From assembly GCA_004555425.1 (NCBI GenBank), contig SFID01000002.1:1-42797 (forward strand): DNA of 42,797 nt, read 5' to 3'. Positions 7,463 through 16,676 of this stretch are shown here, one piece after another. The notes below the pieces were generated by a model that was given only the letters and a program-made list of their open reading frames with translations, was not told where the DNA came from and ran no database searches. The stretch is from Bacteroidales bacterium. Lineage in GTDB: Bacteria; Bacteroidota; Bacteroidia; Bacteroidales; Bacteroidaceae. A program made the translations under genes and the position numbers. Position 1 is the first letter of the stretch. Every line of letters starts with the position of its first letter.

Positions 7463-8848
7463 ATGAAAATCATATTCTTACGCAAATTCTTTCTCTATAT
7501 AGGCTGGACAATAGGGCTATTTTTGTTCTTTGCCAGCCCTATTTTTGCACAGTCCCATTCCAGCAAGAGGCGTCAGCACCGAAAGGTTGTGCGCAGAGTT
7601 GCAGTACCCCAGGTTGATGTCTATAATCAGTATCTTGATTCGCTCAACCAATTGAAGACTCGGTATCAGACCTGGCGTTACGAAAAGGAGGACACGCTCA
7701 GCAACCCCTACTATTTCTACCTCTTCCTGCCGCCAACCATGTACGACGATGTGGCTGCGCGCCAAATCAATCCGCCATCGAAACCGCAAAACAGGAAGAT
7801 GCCCACTTCATCCCCTCTGACGAAAGAAACGGAGGAGCGCCTCAATATGATAGATCAAGTGCTGATGAATACCTACGTTGAAGCACCTTGGCTAATTCGT
7901 TATGAAGCAAAGGATGTGCCCCTCGCAATAGCCGCCGCGCCTGAGAACGAGGCCACGGAGGTGAAGCCCAAAGTGAATTTCACGGAGAGAGTAAACCAGC
8001 CCGACCCTACTGCCGCCATTCCCGGCGAGGACGATGATTGGGATATTGCTGTTAGAAAGCCCAACTTCTGGACCTTCAAGGCCAACCCCTCTTTGCAGTT
8101 GACGCAAAACTACGTGTCGGATAACTGGTACCAGGGTGGCGAGAGCAACAACTCCTTCTTGGCACAGGTAATCATTGACGCAAACTTCGACAATAAGAAG
8201 AAATTCATCTTCACCAACAAGCTGGAGATGAAACTTGGCTTCCAGACTTCCAAGGGTGACGACCAGCACAAGCTCCGCACCAATGCCGACCTCATTCGTA
8301 TGACCAATAAGATTGGCCATCAAGCCACAAAGCATTGGTACTACGCCTTGACGCTCCAGTCGTGGACGCAATTCTATCCCAGCTACAGGAAAAACGACCC
8401 CAAAGTCTATTCCGACTTTATGTCGCCCTTTGAGAGCCTGCTCACCATCGGTATGGACTATAAGTTGAATACGAAGAAGTTCAACCTCAACGCCTCGCTG
8501 TCTCCACTCGCCGGTCACCTGACGTACGTGGACCGCAAGGACCTGGCAGCATCGCGCGGATGGGGGGAAGGCAAGCACAGCAAGTTTGACATCGGTAGCA
8601 ATATCACGGTGACGTACAACTGGAACATGTTCAAGAACGTCTCGTGGAGTGGCCGTATTTATTATTATACGAACTACGACAATACGAAGATTGAATGGGA
8701 AAACACCTTCAATCTCACCATCAACAGATTCCTCAAGACCAAACTCTTCCTCTATCCTCGCTTTGACGATGGCGCAACCCGCAAGGAAGGACATTCCTAC
8801 TTCCAGTTCTACGAACTCCTGTCTTTAGGCCTTGACTATACGTTCTAG
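7463..8848 (+). CDS. DUF3078 domain protein, probable outer-membrane beta-barrel
   Basis: The 461-residue protein opens with a signal peptide (MKIIFLRKFFLYIG to FASPIFAQ, about 1-29). A basic stretch and a variable region follow to about 190. The rest is a DUF3078 domain, recognisable by the NPSLQLTQNYVSDNWYQGGESN segment split around residues 207-228. The C-terminal half alternates aromatic and polar residues and ends in a Phe (GLDYTF), as outer-membrane beta-barrels do. The function of DUF3078 is unknown; the family is restricted to Bacteroidetes. The frame is open from 7400, but I chose the ATG at 7463 because the signal peptide starts there. The gene is followed after 51 bp by the FAH-like gene and precedes the type IX secretion genes. 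Confidence 0.85.
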   Translation: MKIIFLRKFFLYIGWTIGLFLFFASPIFAQSHSSKRRQHRKVVRRVAVPQVDVYNQYLDSLNQLKTRYQTWRYEKEDTLSNPYYFYLFLPPTMYDDVAARQINPPSKPQNRKMPTSSPLTKETEERLNMIDQVLMNTYVEAPWLIRYEAKDVPLAIAAAPENEATEVKPKVNFTERVNQPDPTAAIPGEDDDWDIAVRKPNFWTFKANPSLQLTQNYVSDNWYQGGESNNSFLAQVIIDANFDNKKKFIFTNKLEMKLGFQTSKGDDQHKLRTNADLIRMTNKIGHQATKHWYYALTLQSWTQFYPSYRKNDPKVYSDFMSPFESLLTIGMDYKLNTKKFNLNASLSPLAGHLTYVDRKDLAASRGWGEGKHSKFDIGSNITVTYNWNMFKNVSWSGRIYYYTNYDNTKIEWENTFNLTINRFLKTKLFLYPRFDDGATRKEGHSYFQFYELLSLGLDYTF

Positions 8849-8899
8849 CCGCATAGTCTTTTTTGAGAAGCAAATCAATTTATTCCCCCTCTCCCAGCC

Positions 8900-9469
8900 A
8901 TGAAGATAATTTGCCATTACTTGCCAGGCGGCCCCTCGTTCACGCTGCCCGAAACAGCTGTGGGACGCGAAGGCCAACCCTTCTTTGTGCCCGACGACTT
9001 GGGCACAATCGTGGCCACTCCCGTGGTGATAGTCCCCATTATGCGTTTGGGTAAACACATAGCCCGGCAATTTGCCCACAGATACTATACGCAGTGGAGC
9101 GCGGGCGTGCTCTTCGTCTGCAAGGAGCGGTTGGACGAGTTGCGAAGTGCGGGATTCCCCTGGGCCGATGCCTTTGCTTTCGATGGGGCCTTGCGTGTGG
9201 GCAAATGGATGGCTATGGACGAGCAGGCGGCCACGCTTCCGCATCACCTTTGCCTGCAGTTTGCAAACAGCAACCCACTAGAAATAGATGTGCCAGCCCT
9301 ACGCGATGTCGTAGATGCCATGATTCAGCGCGAAAGCAAATGGAACACGTTGCGCCAAGGCGATTACCTCATCTTCCAGCCCGTAGAAAGCGGCCTGACG
9401 ATAGGACCCGATGAATTGCTCAGGCTGCATTTGGACAACGAGGAGATTTTGCGCGTCAAGTTGAAGTAA
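8900..9469 (+). CDS. Degenerate fumarylacetoacetate hydrolase (FAH)-fold protein, probably inactive
   Basis: The 189-residue protein aligns with short FAH-family enzymes through the landmarks PFFVPDDLG (28-36), RLGKHIARQFAHRYY (49-63) and FPWADAFAFDGALRVGKW. Active members bind a divalent metal through a Glu-x-Glu pair and a downstream Asp. Here the first region reads GTIVATPVVIVPIMRLGK, with no acidic residue where the family has its glutamates. The later segment (GVLFVCKERLDE) lacks the usual TARD aspartate. The N-terminal GxNY substrate loop and the TGTPxGVG motif are also lost. It is therefore likely a pseudoenzyme with a retained fold. It follows the DUF3078 gene and precedes porU. From memory, an FAH-family gene also precedes porU in Porphyromonas gingivalis, which hints at a conserved association. 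Confidence 0.75.
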   Translation: MKIICHYLPGGPSFTLPETAVGREGQPFFVPDDLGTIVATPVVIVPIMRLGKHIARQFAHRYYTQWSAGVLFVCKERLDELRSAGFPWADAFAFDGALRVGKWMAMDEQAATLPHHLCLQFANSNPLEIDVPALRDVVDAMIQRESKWNTLRQGDYLIFQPVESGLTIGPDELLRLHLDNEEILRVKLK

Positions 9470-9557
9470 GAATCTTCTGAATCAATGCAAGCGGCAAATT
9501 TTTGCCCCGGTTTCCCATCTCAACATCCGTTTGTTCTGTTTCCGCGAGGGAGAAAGT

Positions 9558-9648
9558 CACTGTTTCAAACGCATGAAACAACTGTTTCAAACGTATGAAA
9601 CAACTGTTTCAAGCGCATGAAACAACTGTTTCAAACGCATGAAACAGT
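9558..9648. repeat. 22-bp tandem array of palindromes, four copies
   Basis: TGTTTC starts at 9561, 9583, 9605 and 9627, an exact 22-bp period. Each unit reads TGTTTCAAACGCATGAAACA with single-base variants, so TGTTTCA and TGAAACA form an inverted pair around a 6-bp centre. It lies in the 340-bp gap before porU. The spacing of about two helical turns would suit cooperative protein binding, or it may be a simple satellite repeat. Confidence 0.85.
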
Positions 9649-9800
9649 GGGACTCTCGGATTTTGCAACGGGAATATCCTGATTCCAAATGGATTAGGCC
9701 CTGTTGTACAAGGCTTGTCGGCGCATCAGATGTTTTGTTCGTTGAGGACAACCTGTAGTTGGCCTCTTCGATAACTCACCTTTAGAACCTTCCTAAAACC

Positions 9801-9807
9801 TACTTTG
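9801..9807 (+). promoter_or_regulatory. Promoter-like element abutting the porU start codon
   Basis: TACTTTG differs from TAnnTTTG by a one-base shorter centre and is followed by C and then the ATG at 9809. It would give a leaderless porU message. No strong -33 match was found, so the call is tentative. Confidence 0.3.
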
Positions 9808-9808
9808 C

Positions 9809-12800
9809 ATGAAATCAGTATTTGCCATATTCCTCTCCGCGCTTCTCGGCTCACCCCTGCTTGCCCAGGCACAGCCGATGGACAGCCGCGTTCTGCCCGC
9901 TCGGCAAATGGTGCAGGATAGCCTTGCGCAGACACACCCTGGGGAGTTTTACACCTTTTCCCCGCAAGATTATCCGCTCACAAGCGAAGGCTTGCCCTAT
10001 GTGCAGTTGCAATACAACGTGGGGGAGGTTTCGCCTGCTGCCGTGTGGCGCGTTTGGATAGAATACCCCGAGTATGTCCCCTTGAGCCGACAGGAGCAGA
10101 ACGACCTGCAACGCTGGCAACTGACCGTAGATTCCGCGCTGCGCATAGAGCAAACGCTCGGAATGAGCCGACGCGAGGGGTTGCTCGAACTTACTTTTAC
10201 TCCTATTATATATAAGGAGGGCAAACTTTGCCGTCTCGTCGCGGGTAAGGTCTGCTACGAAATGGCCACAAACCAACAGCCGCACCGTCTGTCAGGACCT
10301 ACGGGCGCAATGCCCGAACGCTGGAAGGCCCATTCCGTCCTGGCCGAAGGCAAGTGGACCAAGATTCGCGTCAAGGACGAAGGCTTCTATCAGTTTACAC
10401 CCTCGCAGTTGAGCAAATTGGGATTCAGCCAACCCGAGAAGGTCAAGCTGTACGGCTACGGCGGACGTATCATCGAGGAAGCATGGGACTTCACCACGGC
10501 CAACGGCACGCCCGACGACCTGTGTGAAATACCCTTGATTCGCCGTGAGGACGGCACCATCGTATTCTTCGCCGAGGGCACGCTGCGCACCGACCCCGCA
10601 CTCGGGACGCACGCGCAGAATCCCTATTCCCTGTATTCCTACTATTTCCTGACAGAAGGCGAGAATCCGCTCACGCTTGCCACTATTCAGGCAGCGCAAG
10701 AGGCCGACACGCCTCTGCTGAGCAGTGTCAACTACCTGTCCGTTCTCGACAACGATGCCGAGTTCTGGTATCGCGGCGGTCGCGAGCTGTACGATTCCTA
10801 CGACTTTGCCTATGGCAATACGCGCAGTTTCAAGGTGAAGACTCCCCATCCCGCGTCCAACGAGGCCATTGTCTATGCCGCCATGTCGGCAGCCAGCAAA
10901 ACGGCCATCACAGCCGTTGAACTCCAAATGGCAGGTACGCAGATTGGCACAATGTCGGTGAATCGCTATGGCGAAGCCCAATCCGGCTACGAGGCCCGCA
11001 AGAAGTGGAATACCACCATTCCACTGCAAGCCGAGAATACCATCAAAATCACCACGACGACTGGCAACTCCGCTCGTCTCAACTATCTGCGCATTCGCTA
11101 CGACCGCCAACTGTATGCCACCGATGCGCCCTTCTCCTTTACGCCCAATAGCAACGGCGTAGTTACCTTGCAGATTGCTGAGGCAACGGCAGAGACGCGC
11201 CTCCTGGCCCTGCAGAATCGCGCCCAGCCAGCAGCGCTCGTGCAGACTACGCTTGGCAACGATGGATTCCTCCTTGCCACCATCCCCGATGGCACGCGCC
11301 GCTACGCCATCTTCAATAGCTCCGAGCGTTATCCTACGCCCGAGACTGTGGGCAGCGTAGCCAACCAAGACCTCCACGCCGACTCAATCGCCGATATGGT
11401 CATCATCATCCCCGCCAGCCGCAAGTTGGCAGAGGAGGCCGAGCGATTGGCTTCCTACCATCGCACACACGATGGACTGAAGGTGCGAATCGTTGATGCC
11501 GAGCAGTTGTACAATGAGTTCTCTTCAGGCACACCCGATGCATCGGCCTATCGCCGCTATATGAAGATGCTCTACGACCGCGCCGAAACCGCAGCCGACC
11601 TGCCCAAATACTTACTCCTTTTCGGCAACTCCTACTGGGACAATCGTCTGATAACGGGCGAGGCCCGCAACATGGATGCTAGAAACCTGCTCCTCTCCTT
11701 CCAGGTGAACGAATCGTCGCTGGGCAAGGTAGAAGGGTCGTTCCCATTGGGCGAACTGGCCAGTTACGTGACCGACGACTACTACGGATGGCTCGATGAT
11801 ACCGAGGGTACCAGCTATGCGCTCAACAAACTGGATCTAGGTATTGGCCGATTCCTCTGCGATACGCCCGAAGAGGCCCGCGTCCTTGTGGACAAAGCCA
11901 TCCACTACGACAAGAACGAATCAACGGGCAGCTGGAAAAACAAGATTTACGTCCTGGCCGACTACGGCAACAAAAACCTCCACATGAACGATGCCATGCC
12001 CGTTGCCACCCAGCTGGAGAACAGCACCAACAACCGCAGCATCGTCAAGCGCATCTTCTGGGATTCCTATCCCCGAGTGTCAACAGGCACCATCTTCCAG
12101 TTCCCGCTGGCAATGAGCCGCCTGCGCGAACTGATGCAGCAGGGCGGATTGATTTTCGACTACTCGGGCCATGGCAGTCCGATGCAAATCTCTTATGCCA
12201 AAGTCTTGACTGCCGAAGATTTTAACATTTCCTCCGAAGGCCGCTTGCCCTTATGGATTATGGCCTCGTGTGAGGTGGCTCCCTACGACCATCTGATGAA
12301 CGACATCGGACGCGTGGCCGTCCTCAACCCCACTGGCGGTGCTATCTCCATGATATGCGCGGCGCGCTCCGTCTATTCCAATTATAATAAGGAGTTGAAC
12401 CTTATGCTGACCAAGCACCTCTTTGCCACAGACAACGCTGGCCAAAAGATAACCATGGGCGAAGCGCTCCGCCGCACCAAAGTGGAACTGCTCTATAGCG
12501 ACAAGACAACCAGCGCGAAGGACCGCTCTATGAATAAACTCAAGTATGTGCTCCTGGGCGACCCCGCCCTCACGCTAGCTTATCCCACACAAACAATCGT
12601 GGTCGACAGTATCAACGGGAAGAGTGTGAAGGAAATGGCCGTGCCCGAAAGGTTGCAGGCCGCCTCCATCGCCCGTTTCAGCGGCCACGTGGAGAATCAG
12701 AATGGACAGCCTCTCACCAATTTCCAGGGACTGGTGACAGCCACCATTGCCGACCGCGAGGAAACCATCATCTGCCACAACTACGACAAAGCTGACGAGC

Positions 12801-13684
12801 CCATCCAATATCCCGACCGCCCGAATATTATCTACGAAGGCAGCGACTCCATCCGCAATGGCAAGTTTGACTTCCAGGTTCGCATCCCGCGCACCATTAG
12901 TTACAGCGATGCCGTCGGGCGTATCACGCTCTATGCCACCAACCAGGACGGAAGCATCGAATGCCACGGCTACAACGAATCCTTCTGCCTGAACGGTACG
13001 GCCCCCTTGAGCGAGCCCGACACCTTGGCCCCACAGGTGGATATGTATCTCAACAGCACAGCCTTTGTCAGCGGTGGCATTGTTGGCCCCAGTCCTACGT
13101 TGTATGCCGACATCACAGACGATTTCGGTATTGCCGTGGGCAGCACGAATCCAGCGGCAGGCATCGAATTGGTTATTGACAACGATTTGAACAATCCGCA
13201 CTCTATGAATAGCTACTTCGCCTTCAACCTCGGCAGCTACAACAGTGGCTTGCTCACCTATCCCTTGCAGGAGATAACCTCGGGTACACACCAAGCTATG
13301 CTCCGCGTATGGGATGTCAATGGCAATACAACTACACAATCCATCGCCTTCACTATCTCCGCCGCTGGCAACGAACATTTCAGCCTCTCGGCCACCGAAA
13401 ATCCTGCTCGCCAGTCCACGTTCCTCATCTGCAATCTCTCCAGCGAAAAACGCGAAGCAGGCGGCACCATCACCTTCGAGGCCTACAATATCTCGGGCGG
13501 CAAGGTTTGGCAGAGCCAGTCCTTCGCGGTAGCTCCTGGTAGCGCAGGTGCCACCACCCTTTGGGCGCTTACCGATAGCTCGGGCCGCCGCTTGCCAGCA
13601 GGTCTCTACCTCTACCGCGCCCTAATCCGCACGGCCGATGGCAAGACCAAGGAGTCAAAGGCGCAGAAACTCGTGATTCTCTAA
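9809..13684 (+). CDS. porU: Type IX secretion system sortase PorU
   Basis: This 1291-residue protein is the sortase of the type IX secretion system. It acts at the cell surface, where it removes the C-terminal signal of cargo proteins and attaches them to anionic lipopolysaccharide. A signal peptide occupies 1-21. A long N-terminal beta region follows, then the gingipain-type peptidase C25 domain at about 529-905. The catalytic pair is H788 (FDYSGHGSPMQ) and C821 (IMASCEVAPYD), 33 residues apart as in P. gingivalis PorU. The last 85 or so residues form a type IX C-terminal domain-like beta sandwich ending in KAQKLVIL. The ATG at 9809 is set by the signal peptide. porV follows after 200 bp with its own promoter. 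Confidence 0.95.
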   Translation: MKSVFAIFLSALLGSPLLAQAQPMDSRVLPARQMVQDSLAQTHPGEFYTFSPQDYPLTSEGLPYVQLQYNVGEVSPAAVWRVWIEYPEYVPLSRQEQNDLQRWQLTVDSALRIEQTLGMSRREGLLELTFTPIIYKEGKLCRLVAGKVCYEMATNQQPHRLSGPTGAMPERWKAHSVLAEGKWTKIRVKDEGFYQFTPSQLSKLGFSQPEKVKLYGYGGRIIEEAWDFTTANGTPDDLCEIPLIRREDGTIVFFAEGTLRTDPALGTHAQNPYSLYSYYFLTEGENPLTLATIQAAQEADTPLLSSVNYLSVLDNDAEFWYRGGRELYDSYDFAYGNTRSFKVKTPHPASNEAIVYAAMSAASKTAITAVELQMAGTQIGTMSVNRYGEAQSGYEARKKWNTTIPLQAENTIKITTTTGNSARLNYLRIRYDRQLYATDAPFSFTPNSNGVVTLQIAEATAETRLLALQNRAQPAALVQTTLGNDGFLLATIPDGTRRYAIFNSSERYPTPETVGSVANQDLHADSIADMVIIIPASRKLAEEAERLASYHRTHDGLKVRIVDAEQLYNEFSSGTPDASAYRRYMKMLYDRAETAADLPKYLLLFGNSYWDNRLITGEARNMDARNLLLSFQVNESSLGKVEGSFPLGELASYVTDDYYGWLDDTEGTSYALNKLDLGIGRFLCDTPEEARVLVDKAIHYDKNESTGSWKNKIYVLADYGNKNLHMNDAMPVATQLENSTNNRSIVKRIFWDSYPRVSTGTIFQFPLAMSRLRELMQQGGLIFDYSGHGSPMQISYAKVLTAEDFNISSEGRLPLWIMASCEVAPYDHLMNDIGRVAVLNPTGGAISMICAARSVYSNYNKELNLMLTKHLFATDNAGQKITMGEALRRTKVELLYSDKTTSAKDRSMNKLKYVLLGDPALTLAYPTQTIVVDSINGKSVKEMAVPERLQAASIARFSGHVENQNGQPLTNFQGLVTATIADREETIICHNYDKADEPIQYPDRPNIIYEGSDSIRNGKFDFQVRIPRTISYSDAVGRITLYATNQDGSIECHGYNESFCLNGTAPLSEPDTLAPQVDMYLNSTAFVSGGIVGPSPTLYADITDDFGIAVGSTNPAAGIELVIDNDLNNPHSMNSYFAFNLGSYNSGLLTYPLQEITSGTHQAMLRVWDVNGNTTTQSIAFTISAAGNEHFSLSATENPARQSTFLICNLSSEKREAGGTITFEAYNISGGKVWQSQSFAVAPGSAGATTLWALTDSSGRRLPAGLYLYRALIRTADGKTKESKAQKLVIL

Positions 13685-13809
13685 GGCATTAAGATTCTTC
13701 CAAGCGCCTACCGAGCATCTTCCAAAAACTTTCAAGGAGACCATAATCTATCCTTGTATTGCTCAATAACCTTTCAAAAAATACAATATTCCTAGCCCAA
13801 TTCCGTTAA

Positions 13810-13817
13810 TACTTTTG
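13810..13817 (+). promoter_or_regulatory. -7 promoter element of porV
   Basis: TACTTTTG is a perfect TAnnTTTG match in the 200-bp gap between porU and porV. It predicts a leader of about 60 nt. A -33 element is not obvious. Confidence 0.5.
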
Positions 13818-13884
13818 TCGGAGTGCTTTGTGCGTCTTCGTTTGACCGCTCCGTCCCAACCCAAAAACATATCTATTCATTCCC

Positions 13885-15060
13885 ATGATGAACAAGCGAT
13901 TCAAATATACCTGCCTCTTGCTGGCCCTTCTCGCCGCGCCTGCTGCCCATGCCGATGACGATGATATTCGCGACCAGCTCAATCCTGTGATGACTGCCGT
14001 CACGCCGCTGTCCATTGCTCCCGATGCCCGCGCTGGCGGTATGGGTGATGTCGGTGCGGCCACCGACCCCGACGTGCATTCGCAATATTGGAACCCTGCC
14101 AAATATCCTTTCACCATCAGTCGTGCGGGACTTTCCATTAACTATACGCCGTGGTTGCGCCAGCTCACCGACGGAATCGCTCTCATGGACATGACGGGCT
14201 ATATCCGCCTTGGCGAATACCAGGCGCTGTCAGCCTCGCTCCGTTACTTTACGATGGGCGATGTGACGACCGAAACCGAGGGCCTGACCGTCAAGCCCTA
14301 CGAAATGGCTGTCGATGTGGCCTACTCGCGTATGCTTTCCGAGAGATTCTCGGCCGCTGTTGGTCTGCGCTATATCTATTCCGACATCAGCGGACACTAC
14401 GACGACAATACCAAGGCGGGAAACGCCTTTGCCGCCGACATTGCCTGCTACTATAATAACTATGTCATGATGGGCAACCGTGAATGCCAGTTGGGATTTG
14501 GTCTGAACATCAGCAATATCGGTAGCAAAATCAATTACGGCGAGGACTATTCCTATTTTATTCCTACGAACCTGCGCCTCGGTCTCAGCTATATGATTCC
14601 GCTCAACGAGTACAACCGTATCTCCTTCTCAGCCGATGCCAACAAACTCCTCGTTCCCTCCAAACCCCTCCAAGGTCCCGAAGAATCCAACGAGGAATAC
14701 GAGGAGCGTCTGCGCGAAAAGTACTATGATATGTCGCCCATTTCGGGTATGTTCAAGAGTTTTAGTGACTCCGAGCGCGGTTTCAAGGGCGAGATGGAGG
14801 AGATTCAATGGAGCGTGGGTATGGAATACACCTACAACGACAAGTTCTCCCTCCGCGGCGGTTACCACCACGAGAGCAAATATCAGGGAAATCGTAAGTA
14901 CGCCACGGTCGGCGCAGGCTTCCGTCTCAACGTGATGGCCATTGACGCGGGCTACGTGATTGCCACCACGCCCAGCAACCCGCTCGACCAAACCTTCCGC
15001 GTATCGCTCACCTTCGACTTCGATGGTATCCGCGATATGATAGGTCGCAAGCGCAGATAG
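13885..15060 (+). CDS. porV: Type IX secretion outer-membrane protein PorV (LptO)
   Basis: The 391-residue protein matches PorV, an outer-membrane beta-barrel of the FadL type that shuttles secreted cargo from the translocon to the PorU attachment complex. The length equals that of P. gingivalis PorV. A signal peptide (about 1-23, ending APAAHA) is followed by the family's early segment, with APDARAGGMGDVGAATDPD at about 48-66 and SQYWNPAKYPF after it. The barrel strands run to the end, and the protein finishes with a short basic tail. Two ATGs are adjacent (13885, 13888) and either could be used. ispF begins 40 bp after the stop, so the two are likely co-transcribed. The order porU-porV-ispF is conserved in Bacteroidales as far as I recall. 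Confidence 0.95.
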   Translation: MMNKRFKYTCLLLALLAAPAAHADDDDIRDQLNPVMTAVTPLSIAPDARAGGMGDVGAATDPDVHSQYWNPAKYPFTISRAGLSINYTPWLRQLTDGIALMDMTGYIRLGEYQALSASLRYFTMGDVTTETEGLTVKPYEMAVDVAYSRMLSERFSAAVGLRYIYSDISGHYDDNTKAGNAFAADIACYYNNYVMMGNRECQLGFGLNISNIGSKINYGEDYSYFIPTNLRLGLSYMIPLNEYNRISFSADANKLLVPSKPLQGPEESNEEYEERLREKYYDMSPISGMFKSFSDSERGFKGEMEEIQWSVGMEYTYNDKFSLRGGYHHESKYQGNRKYATVGAGFRLNVMAIDAGYVIATTPSNPLDQTFRVSLTFDFDGIRDMIGRKRR

Positions 15061-15100
15061 TTTCCCGCTTCTTCTTTCCACCTCAAGCAACGAGCACACT

Positions 15101-15577
15101 ATGATACGAATAGGATTTGGATTTGACGTACATCAGTTGGTTGCCGACCGCCCCCTTTGGCTCGGCGGCATCTGCATTCCCCACACCCACGGCCTGTTGG
15201 GCCACAGCGATGCCGACGTGCTGATTCACGCCATGTGCGATGCGCTCTTGGGAGCTGCTGGAATGCGCGATATTGGTTTTCACTTCCCTGATACGGGCGA
15301 AGAATTTCGCGGCATAGACAGCAAGATACTGCTCCGCCGCACCGTAGATTTGCTGGCCGACAAGGGCTGGCACATCGTCAATACCGATGCCACCATCTGC
15401 GCCGAGCAGCCCAAACTCAATCCCCATATCCATACGATGCAGGCCACCCTCGCGCCGCTCATGGACATAGAGCCCGATGCCGTCAGCATCAAAGCCACGA
15501 CCACCGAGCGTCTGGGCTTCACGGGCCGGCAGGAAGGCATATCGGCCTTTGCCGTTGCCCTAATAGAGAAAAGCTAA
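15101..15577 (+). CDS. ispF: 2-C-methyl-D-erythritol 2,4-cyclodiphosphate synthase
   Basis: IspF converts 4-diphosphocytidyl-methylerythritol 2-phosphate to the cyclic diphosphate in the non-mevalonate isoprenoid pathway, in the cytoplasm as a trimer. At 158 residues the length is standard. The metal ligands are visible: D9 and H11 in FDVHQL and H43 in HSDADVLIHAMCDALLGA. FHFPDTG at about 63-69 and the C-terminal TTTERLGFTGRQEG complete the family signature. It sits 40 bp after porV, most likely in the same transcript, which ends at the hairpin 15600-15651. The link to secretion appears positional rather than functional. Confidence 0.97.
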   Translation: MIRIGFGFDVHQLVADRPLWLGGICIPHTHGLLGHSDADVLIHAMCDALLGAAGMRDIGFHFPDTGEEFRGIDSKILLRRTVDLLADKGWHIVNTDATICAEQPKLNPHIHTMQATLAPLMDIEPDAVSIKATTTERLGFTGRQEGISAFAVALIEKS

Positions 15578-15599
15578 GCAATCATTAACGTGTATTCTG

Positions 15600-15651
15600 C
15601 GTTTCAGTAGCAGAGGAGTTTATCCACCTCCTTGCTGCTGAAACCTTTTTT
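15600..15651 (+). terminator. Terminator after ispF
   Basis: A long stem (GTTTCAG-AGCAG-GGAG paired with CTCC-GCTGCTGAAAC) is followed by TTTTTT at 15646-15651. It closes the porV-ispF unit. Confidence 0.85.
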
Positions 15652-15733
15652 ATAGGTAGGTCCCTTTCCACGGATTCTATCACAAGCATTCTATTACCTA
15701 CGATCCATTTACAGGCTGGTTAGAAAATCCACG

Positions 15734-16669
15734 ATGAAACGTTTTCTGAAAACTTGGATGCTCCCCATTTCCATGACGATAGGCGTATTGCTCTACGTAT
15801 TCTATCGTCAGTGCGAGTTGCTCCATCCCTATGGCGCAGAACTGCGCGCCGTCATCACCACCACACAGCCGTGGCTCATCTTCCTGATGCTCTACTCCTC
15901 CTTCTGCAAGGTGCAGTTGTCCTGCCTTCGTCTGCGCCGCCACTTCATTTTGCCCTTGCTCATCCAGTGTGTGTGCTTTCTCGTTTCGGCATTCGTGGCC
16001 TATCACGTTCAAGGCGATTGGGCCATCGTCATTGAGTCGTTTATGATTTGTATGATTTGCCCCACGGCCACCGCAGCCGTAGTTGTCACGGGCAAACTCG
16101 GTGGCGACACACTCGATGTCACGGCCTACACCATTCTTATCAATATCGTCGTTGCCTTGCTCATACCCGCCGTTGTCCCCATTCTCCATCCGCATCCCGG
16201 CCAAACCTTTTGCACGACTTTTGTGCAACTCATCCTGCATATCTTCCCCATGCTCATCTGTCCGCTCTTTGCCGCCGCTCTCACGCGCAGCTACCTGCCG
16301 CGTCTGCATCGGCTGGTGACGAGCATCCCCGACTTTGCCTTCTATCTCTGGGCCATTTCCCTGAGTATGTGTCTGACGATGACGGCCCGTAGCCTCTACC
16401 ACAACCACGTGTCCACCTTCCTCCTCATCGGCATGGCCGCCGCCACCGCCCTCAGTTGTATCCTCCAGTTTTGGGCAGGCCGTTGCATAGGAGCAAGGGC
16501 AGGTCGCCCCATCTCAGGCGGCCAAAGCCTAGGGCAGAAGAACACGGCCTTTGCCATCTGGATGGCCTACACCTTCCTCGACCCCGTCACCTCGGTAGCA
16601 GGAGGTTTCTACAGCCTCTGGCACAATATCTACAACTCTTGGCAACTGGCGCGGCACAAGGCTGGCTAG
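15734..16669 (+). CDS. Bile acid:sodium symporter-like (BASS/SBF) membrane transporter
   Basis: The 311-residue protein is highly hydrophobic, with about nine or ten membrane segments and no signal peptide. It resembles the BASS superfamily (bile acid/Na+ symporters and relatives). The two halves are related in pattern: MICPTATAAVVVTGKLGGD at about 106-124 and GGQSLGQKNTAFAIWMAY at about 262-279 resemble the paired crossover regions where these transporters bind sodium and substrate. The transported molecule is unknown; short organic acids, pantoate and sulfonated steroids are all known for the superfamily. It stands alone on the plus strand between the ispF terminator and a 59-bp inverted repeat, and converges on the deaminase gene. 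Confidence 0.75.
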   Translation: MKRFLKTWMLPISMTIGVLLYVFYRQCELLHPYGAELRAVITTTQPWLIFLMLYSSFCKVQLSCLRLRRHFILPLLIQCVCFLVSAFVAYHVQGDWAIVIESFMICMICPTATAAVVVTGKLGGDTLDVTAYTILINIVVALLIPAVVPILHPHPGQTFCTTFVQLILHIFPMLICPLFAAALTRSYLPRLHRLVTSIPDFAFYLWAISLSMCLTMTARSLYHNHVSTFLLIGMAAATALSCILQFWAGRCIGARAGRPISGGQSLGQKNTAFAIWMAYTFLDPVTSVAGGFYSLWHNIYNSWQLARHKAG

Positions 16670-16676
16670 TGCAAGA

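Noticed and set aside
9558..9648. CRISPR array
   Set aside because: The 22-bp units are contiguous with no unique spacers and no cas genes nearby.
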